Origin: Phoronis ovalis
Taxonomy: Eukaryota > Phoronida > Phoronidae
Length of the DNA: 14,800 nucleotides
Direction: 5' to 3'
Assembly (NCBI GenBank): GCA_028565635.1
Contig: JAOXYB010030487.1
Location: forward strand, 1 to 14,800
Part shown: piece after piece, positions 8,635 through 14,800 of the stretch
How positions within the stretch are numbered: position 1 is the stretch's first letter
Layout of the letters: every line of letters starts with the position of its first letter
Program-made: the position numbers and the translations under genes
The notes under the pieces: generated by a model
What the model was told of the DNA's origin: nothing
Databases searched by the model: none
Seen by the model: only the letters and a program-made list of their open reading frames with translations

Positions 8635-9192
8635 CAAAAATATTTTGATATAAACACATGTACAAACGTAAATAACAACAATCACAGCCATATCAACAAC
8701 ACCAAGAATAATACAACAAACAATAACAGTTGTGACAACAGAAGCAATAACAACAACAGAAACAATAACAACAACAGAAATAATAACAACAACAGAAATA
8801 ATAACAACATAAATAATAACAACAACAGAAATAATAACAGCAACAGTAATAATAACAACAACAGAAACAATAACAACAACAGAAATAATAACAACAACAG
8901 AAATAATAACAGCAACAGAAATAATAACAACAACAGAAATAATAACAGCAACAGAAACAATAACAACAACAGAAACAATAACAACAACAGGAACGATAAC
9001 AACAACAGATATAATAACAACAACATAAATAATAACAACAACAACAGAAACAATAACAGCAACAAAAATAATAATAACAGAAATAATAACAACAACAGAA
9101 ACAATAACAACAACAGGAACAATATCAACAACAGAAACAATAACAATAACGACAGAAACAATAACAGCAACAAAAATTATGTTTTCTTTTAA
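8635..9192 (+). repeat. Trinucleotide-based minisatellite, about 18-bp unit, Asn-codon rich frame open throughout
   Basis: The core (about 8668-9178) is built of variants of an 18-bp unit AACAACAACAGAAATAAT, with some units of other lengths in multiples of three. The plus frame starting at 8635 stays open for 185 codons to TAA at 9190-9192, reading mostly Asn with periodic Arg or Ser and no Met codon. All length changes keep the frame, as expected for any triplet array. Many differences between units are C/T at the third codon position of this frame. The opposite strand also gives long Val/Ile- and Leu-rich frames, which are by-products. It could be an internal exon of an Asn-rich protein, but simple repeat is the safer reading. 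Confidence 0.85.
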
Positions 9193-10600
9193 TTCAAAAA
9201 TATGGGCTATAACGACAGTAACCTTTGCATTCTCGTATTGATTTTTGTCTCTTGTTAAACAAACTGAACGCTGAGTGTAGTATCTTCTCTTTGTCAATAT
9301 GTACTTTATCACATATAATTTATAAGTATCTGGATAACATGCAAAAGTTTGCGGAAAACAAGGAATGTTGTAGTTGTCTTGTTGTCATTGGTAACATCGT
9401 CCATTGTGACTACAGAAACGTGGGAAAGAGTATACGTTCACAGTTATTTGCCTGCAATTATTACTTATTCTGTTTTGAGCAAATTGTGAATTAGGTACTT
9501 AGTTAATTATCCATAGAAAAATTAAATCGATTTAATCATGCGAAGATCCATCTCAGAAGGATATTTTTTGCTTGCGAATTATTCATTAGAGTTTTTATCC
9601 TTTCTGATAAATTAGCCTGTTTGATATTTGAAAAATAAACATATCAAAAATGACGAATAAATAAATTATACCCGTATTTTATATAAACATACCGTATGAA
9701 TTATTATAATCACTAATTGAACTATTGAACCATTAATCTCGTTCGCTATTTATATACCAATATAGAATGGTTATATGTGCTTTAACCTTTAAATTATATG
9801 TTCTTAAAAATCTTCTGTAGAAAATGGGGATTGATTTTATTTTGATAAATGAAGCACAAAAAGTAATTTACAGCAAGTAAAAATGATGTTCTATCTCCTA
9901 GAATAATACATAAGTTACATACGAGTTGGTGCAGGTAAACTCGAACAAATACAGTAAAATTCCATCATTACACTGTAAACCACTACACATCCCATCAGAT
10001 AAGGGTGCCACATGTTGGCGCCACCAACTAACATCTGCTAGCGTAGCAATTGCGCTTACCGAGTGACGACGGAGAGCAGCGAATTGCGTGCTGCCATGAG
10101 ACGGAAAGCAACAAATCAGAGTAATGTCGTTAGCCGAAATAATATACCGTAGTCCAGTTTTTTATATGTGTTACCAGGGTCTATTTCGCGTGTGTTTTAG
10201 TTATATATTGCTGTTATGGTTTGCAGAATTTAGGCCGCAGTACAAAAGGTAAAACATCCGACGAAACTTGGTTGCGTTACAATGTACTGAGACTACTACG
10301 ATAGATAATATAGTATGAGAAATGTCTTAGTTGGGAGAGCTTTGGCTGAAGAACTTAAGGTCCTTGACTCAATCCCGGTTTGTGTCATTTTTTTCAAACT
10401 TCTTTATCAATTTACATGTTTACTTTTTAATTTTCTTTATATTTGTGGATTCCATAATGGCTGTGGTACCATTACAAGATATTTCCAGAGAGCGACCATT
10501 TTTAGCTTACATTTTGAATCAGAAAGAATAGAGAATGTAGAGTGTAGTACTCTTCAATGCTGACCATAATACAAACGGTGCACGCCTCTCAATCTTACAA
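9193..10600. other. Intergenic stretch, no convincing gene
   Basis: Most of it is strongly AT-rich. The exception is a GC-richer patch at about 10010-10100 with palindromic words: GTTGGCGCCACCAAC at 10014-10028, with GGCGCC at its centre, and GCAGC/GCTGC inverted words around 10076-10095. Two overlapping short plus-strand frames at 10315-10563 have no domain or splice support and are not called as genes. Confidence 0.4.
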
Positions 10601-11037
10601 AATCCTAGTAATAGGCCCAATATGTGACGTATTGGTCCTGATACTTTCCTACTCAAAACCTATCGTCTTTCGAATATAATACAAACTCACCCATACGATG
10701 GAATTATTGATACAGTGATGGTCGTAGTTCGTTATTATCAATTTAAGAAAGTACAACTATTTTCCTGTTAGATCAGTCATATGGTTAAACATTAGTGAAA
10801 ATCAATGTAGATGCCCGGGAGACACTACTATAGTCACATCTTATCGATTGGGTTAAAATTCGTTAAAATTCAAGAAATATGTATATATTTTTCACTCAAT
10901 AAAAACAAAATAAGACCATCGAAACATTGCTGTATTAGAATTTTCATAGTTTTTGTTAATTTCGAAAGACGATAGTTTTTGAATAGGAAAGTATTAGGAC
11001 CAATACGTCGGTATTGTGCCTATTATTAGGACTAATT
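10600..11037. mobile_element. MITE-like element with about 75-bp terminal inverted repeats
   Basis: The left arm (about 10602-10674) and right arm (about 10961-11037) are inverted copies. CTATCGTCTTTCGAA at 10660-10674 is the exact reverse complement of TTCGAAAGACGATAG at 10961-10975. Outward from there, GACGTATTGGTCC, ATACTTTCCTA and TAATAGGC blocks also pair, with a few mismatches. The interior of about 286 bases is AT-rich and holds no transposase frame, only a small direct repeat (GTTAAAATTC, about 10853-10872). Non-autonomous DNA transposon or foldback element is the best reading. No target-site duplication is obvious. It lies upstream of gene C. Confidence 0.75.
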
Positions 11038-11270
11038 TTTACACAGCTAATGCACACATATTGTTGCAGTGGTTGCATATTTGAGGACATTTAATTATGC
11101 ATAACAGTTGTGTAAAGAGTCAGACTAGTAACTGCATAGCTCACTGATACACTGGACCTGTATGTATGGAACACGATTATGCAATCGTCTGCATAACTAT
11201 TCATCACACGCAATGAGATAATAAATAGCCATAAGGTTAATAATGCTCACAGAATAATACCCGAAAGCAC

Positions 11271-11334
11271 TATAACAGTATCATACGTTAGCCACAAAGG
11301 TAGGTGCTGAGAAACTATCCAGCTTGTTTGTAAG
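11271..11334 (+). promoter_or_regulatory. Candidate promoter and noncoding 5' exon of gene C
   Basis: A TATA-like CTATAA at about 11270-11275 is followed, some 60 bases on, by the donor GTAAG|GTAAGC (GT at 11335-11336). The donor context AGCTTGTTTGTAAGGTAA matches the one upstream of gene B. Splicing to the acceptor at 11831-11832 would remove an intron of about 498 bases. A better TATA word (TATATAAG, about 11345-11352) lies just inside that intron and would be an alternative promoter. Both are inferred. Confidence 0.35.
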
Positions 11335-11835
11335 GTAAGCAACCTTATATAAGTATATGAATGAACTGTTACCGTAGCTTAATTATACTGGCAGCACTGA
11401 TTGAAAAGGTAAGACAGTGAAATGATGGTTCCATGACGTAGAAACAGAACATGTAATATGGAGCTGAGAATTACGAGAAGTGGGTTATGTGCATGTATAT
11501 ATATAACAGATACGATATCATAGATGTATGAGTTTACATATAAGCTGATCATGAGGTAGCACCCTTCCAAGTTACATTTCACTCCCATTGTACTTCGTAT
11601 GAATGAAATAAGTACGTTCTTGTATGTATAACGCTATTTTCGTATACCAAGCAGCAGAGTTCTGTATTAATTCTTATGACCCTGGTTTCCTGTATTATTG
11701 CTGAATAGGCCTAATAACTGATCTCCTGTACATGTTGTATATTGAGAGTGATATACTAGTTTGTATTCCTTATTATAAGGGTTAGATAAATATGATAACA
11801 TTTTAACACTTTATAACACTTTTGTTTTTCAGCAA

Positions 11836-12775
11836 ATGCTTAGAATGGCAGCCAGGGAGATATATTTACCAGCGGAGGTGTGGCAGATGATAATTGTATA
11901 CACTGATGCCAGTTCACGGAGAAGTCTTAGTGCCGTGAATACATTTTTGAGGAGTGCTGTGAAGCTGTATTTAAGCAAAAGGGATCACTGGATATTCTTA
12001 CCAGAACCATTAAAACTGACCCAACCTATGTGGCGAGCATTACAAAACCGACCGTCAGCTAAAATTTTACTACAGTCTTGTGAAGATACCAGCAATTTAC
12101 GAGATTCGAATTTCCCTTTACGGTTAACTGTAAGCCAATTGTCTAATATTTCTGCAATGGCTGTGCAAATGACAAATCTGACTATGTCGACTGTGGAGGA
12201 ACTGGTAAGTTCGTGTGGAATTTTAAATCATCTGTGTGAGCTTAATATTGCTTTCTTTCATACTACCCCTGGCGTATTACACAATTTGAAGCTGTCAAGT
12301 AACAAACTAACAAAACTGCGCCTGATAGGTACCATTGATTGTCAAGATTATACACCTGGCATAATATCAAGAATGTTTGAAGGCCTTTTGGAATTGAATG
12401 CATTACATCTGGATTTGGATTGTCATGGATATTATAGGAGAATGACTAATGTGTTTATTGCTCGAAATGTTAAAAATCAATTACTTTCGTTGAAGAAATT
12501 AAAGACACTGTCTTATACTTATGGAGAAAGTTCATGTTCATACGAAGATGGTTTGTGTTTTTCAACTTGGAACACACAATTTAAAACACTCGAACATTTG
12601 TTTTTAAGGAATATATCATTTTTCAATTTCCCGTACCATACACAGTCCCTCTGGTATTTCGCATCACTTACGTCTCTCGCCTTAGTGGACTTCTCCCTTC
12701 ACCCGTACAATGGTTTACGTGGACCCAAATTCTTTAGAGGATTAGAGAATTTGAAAGAGCTCACCTTAAAAGAAA
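11836..12775 (+). CDS. Gene C coding exon 1: F-box plus first LRRs
   Basis: The acceptor TTTTGTTTTTCAG ends at 11832, three bases before ATG 11836. The exon ends AAAGAAA|GTATGT (GT at 12776-12777), leaving one split base. Reading through the donor gives only four extra residues before TAA at 12787-12789, so intron retention would make a 317-residue form. It aligns with gene B exon 1 from the F-box to LKELTLKE. The stretch KxLSKxDHW...MWRALQ after the F-box is especially well kept. Confidence 0.82.
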
Positions 12776-14098
12776 GTATGTACTGTTAATTATGGAGGAA
12801 ATGTTTGTCGATACGTATCATACTAGTGGCGCCAAATTAAATCTTTGTATTTTTTTAGTTAACTAACGTGAAAAATATTTGGAATATTTTCTAACATTAT
12901 TCATGCCGAAACTATAGCATTACTTCAGAATAAAGTTATTTTTGAAATCCGGTACACTCATTCGGAATTACCTGACTACTTCTTATGTATCCTTGAACGT
13001 TAACTTTAATTTTTTGAAAACTAATTAACTGTTCACTATTTGCAGTACCTTGCATAATGCTTGCCTTAACATTTTATAGATAAATGTAAAAGTGCATGTA
13101 CTTTAATCATAGCTTTCAAAAGTTAGCCTGCTTCCATTTATATATACTTTTATTAACCTTTATCTTCTCTTATAAGTAACACAAATTAAACACTGGCTAC
13201 ACAATTCCTCACATTTCTCTTTGAAGGAACTCCGACGCCAGGTAATGGTTATCATATTTTTTTGCGTAGCATGCCATGTTCCCTGGTAAAGCTGCGCATT
13301 TTTAATATGAGTTGTACCAAGGGTTTATCCATATATTTGAAGAATTCCGGTAAAAATCTCACATACCTAGAGTTAGATTCCATTGAGTACTTACAGAAAC
13401 GTTGTCGTTTGATACAAAGCTTGACAAAAATATGCCCAAATTTGCAACAACTTCTATTTAGGTAAGTCCAAAAATGTAGTATGTAAAGCATGTGTTTTAT
13501 AGCTATCCCCATGAAGACATGAATCGAACACTGCTATTGATGCAGTAGGGTTTCCAACTACTTTATTTATTCTTTAAATATGGAACTAGATAATATATAT
13601 GACATGCATTTAGTAAAGCTATTTGTAATGTACCGAAATGTTACCAACCACACACTGTTTTGACCATCAGCAATGATGTTGGGCTACCCTCGTTTGCGAG
13701 ATTTCCTCACAAAGCACGACTTTCTTTCGGCTCTTAGTTGGTTGGTTTTACGACCGGTGACTGCACATTAAAACGTATTAATATTTGAAATAGTGTTCGT
13801 TGGTTAACAGTATTTTCAGTGACGACAACTTGTTCTTCATTCATATCAGTGTGCTCGCAAATATGATGGTAAACCTCTTGTTTATTGTAGGAACAATTAC
13901 TGCGATGCCGACATAATTAGGGAGTTTTCTACAATTAAAAATATCCAGCTGTTGGAAGTATCGGGATGCGTGGGGTGTCAGCTGTTGGATATGACAAAGT
14001 TAACAGAAACTATCAAAAGAAGCACTGATAACAGGTTTAGGCTTATCCTCAGCAGAACACGTATACACCCACGTGACCGCCAGGATCTCTACCGATAG
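11836..14098 (+). CDS. Gene C: F-box and leucine-rich-repeat protein, 3 coding exons, 460 aa
   Basis: Proposed joins are 11836-12775, 13227-13461 and 13891-14098. The phases (1 and 2) match gene B and the total is 1383 bases ending at TAG. The F-box spans about residues 11-47 (LPAEVWQMIIVYT, then SSRRSLSAVNTFLRSAVK). LRR strands follow through the rest, for example LCELNIAF, LTKLRLIG, LNALHLDLD, KLKTLSYTYG, LEHLFLRNI, LTSLALVDF, LKELTLKE, KNLTYLELD and CPNLQQLLF. It is collinear with gene B over nearly the whole length and should have the same role as an SCF ubiquitin-ligase substrate receptor. It is shorter by about 30 residues overall, mostly at the C-terminus. The start is ATG 11836, or ATG 11845 (MAAREI), which aligns with gene B's ATGGCA. 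Function beyond F-box-LRR is not inferable. Confidence 0.82.
13227..13461 (+). CDS. Gene C coding exon 2: middle LRRs
   Basis: The acceptor is the pyrimidine-rich CATTTCTCTTTGAAG ending at 13226. GA then completes an AGA codon with the base left by exon 1, and the frame stays open to TTTAG|GTAAGT (GT at 13462-13463). A second AG at 13269, after a T-run, is closer to where gene B similarity begins but has the wrong phase. The first residues (TPTPGNGYHIFL) have no match in B, so the exact 5' edge is less sure than the rest. Confidence 0.7.
13891..14098 (+). CDS. Gene C coding exon 3: last LRRs, shorter C-terminus
   Basis: The acceptor CTCTTGTTTATTGTAG ends at 13890, and the first base completes the split Arg codon. 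The exon reads NNYCDADIIREFSTIKNIQL, then LLEVSGC and a stop TAG at 14096-14098. In the alignment with gene B this TAG sits about where B has a Lys codon (KEWDHL). The next 18 codons in C remain open and start ELDTRQF, so C's end looks like a shortening by nonsense change. Confidence 0.78.
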
Positions 14099-14800
14099 GA
14101 ACTAGACACACGGCAGTTTTCACAACAAAACTTTGCAACTGAATATCCATGAAAAAGTCAATTCTATAGGGGCATTAGGTTCCTCGTTATTAGTGTCTGC
14201 GTAAAAAGGGCAACGTAAACTATAGCAATGTAGCATGTTCTACGTGGGCTGTCGAATATTGTATTGTTTCGATTGTGATATTATTCCCAGTTATTCCGTT
14301 TCTGGGACAGTCAGCCTCCTTTCCCGTGCAATAATATATAGCTCTCTTCCCAATTCCATTAATGGCTACCTGTAAGCACAATTTAATTAACTTTAGTCAT
14401 GTCCACATCAACATTACGTATCTTCAGGGTTTTTAATGATAGTTAATTACTTTTAGCTATTAGTATTTCAAGGTCGTGACCAAGTTTGATTTGGTGAGTT
14501 TGCCCAAAGTATGCAAGTCTTAATTAGACAAAAACACTAACGATTTTCAAGCATTGTTGAGATTAAAATATTGCTACTTACCTGATATGCGGTAACCTAT
14601 CAGCGATACAGCCATTTCCAGTATACATTCATGTTTTCTATAACATAGACTTCAAAAACATACGTTCAGCACACCTGCAAGTAACTTCTGTAAACCTGTA
14701 TCCAGTAGTTATAAAACTTAACTTTGGTGCTTTACGATGTTCCTTAAAAAAGATGGACTTAATTTTATTCATTATGAGTTTGATAGGTTAATTTTAGTCA
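14099..14800. other. Gene C 3' flank, no further gene recognised
   Basis: This is probably 3' UTR at first. I see no AATAAA here. The variant ATTAAA at 14562-14567 is the best polyadenylation hexamer but is far (about 465 bases) from the stop. A minus-strand donor-like CAG|GTAAGT (about 14574-14582) could end a minus-strand exon entering from beyond the window, but no coding frame supports it. Confidence 0.4.

Noticed and set aside
8617-9312. Minus-strand 231-codon Val/Ile-rich frame and overlapping Leu-rich frame
   Set aside because: Both are translations of the triplet minisatellite in different frames. The six-residue periodicity mirrors the 18-bp unit and no domain is present.
10315-10563. 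Two overlapping plus-strand frames (82 and 66 codons)
   Set aside because: Different frames over the same AT-rich DNA, hydrophobic because of T-runs, with no domain or homologue in the window.
13251-13269. Acceptor TTTTTTTGCGTAG as start of gene C exon 2
   Set aside because: It leaves the wrong phase with exon 1. The acceptor at 13226 keeps the frame.
1-14800. CRISPR arrays, tRNA, rRNA, bacterial operons or defence systems
   Set aside because: No spaced direct repeats of CRISPR type, no tRNA-like cloverleaf boxes, and gene structure is clearly eukaryotic with introns.

Overview
This is a eukaryotic (metazoan) window. It is AT-rich, has GT-AG introns and long intergenic stretches, and shows no bacterial operons, Shine-Dalgarno sites or tRNA/rRNA genes. 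Dispersed repeats at the left end (a G-rich TIR element and a GAATGCAACAGATTGCA-type stretch) remind me of marine invertebrate genomes. That is recall rather than a search, so I name no species.

The coding content is a small cluster of paralogous F-box/leucine-rich-repeat (LRR) genes. Gene B (coding 4599-7354, +) and gene C (coding 11836-14098, +) are tandem paralogues. Both have three coding exons with identical intron phases (1, then 2), and the frames close exactly at 492 and 460 codons. Each starts with an N-terminal F-box followed by irregular LRRs. Each probably also has a short noncoding 5' exon, since a similar donor block (AGCTT...AAG|GTAA) lies upstream of both and each coding exon follows an acceptor. 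By family knowledge these would be substrate receptors of SCF (SKP1-Cullin-F-box) ubiquitin ligases. Substrates cannot be read from the sequence.

A third copy, fragment A (1353-1563, -), is part of an inverted duplicate of the gene B locus. Read in reverse, about 971-1963 is colinear with about 3927-6290. It lacks about 1.05 kb (4313-5364), which in gene B holds the start codon, the F-box and the first LRRs. The same duplication copied the 3' part of an unknown 89-codon ORF that lies antisense in intron 1 of gene B. The copy has a one-base frameshift.

Layout: 1-970, repeats (TIR element at about 98-444; 14-bp inverted repeat at 680-760). 971-1963, inverted partial duplicate with fragment A. 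1964-3440, AT-rich with no gene seen. 3446-7354, gene B with promoter candidate, antisense ORF and a tandem duplication in an intron. 7355-8634, no gene seen. 8635-9192, Asn-codon-type minisatellite open in frame throughout. 9193-10600, no convincing gene, with one GC-richer palindromic patch. 10600-11037, MITE-like element with TIRs of about 75 bp. 11271-14098, gene C. 14099-14800, 3' flank.

I found no unequivocally new molecular system. The best leads are the lineage-type F-box-LRR expansion, its deleted inverted copy, and the unknown antisense ORF.
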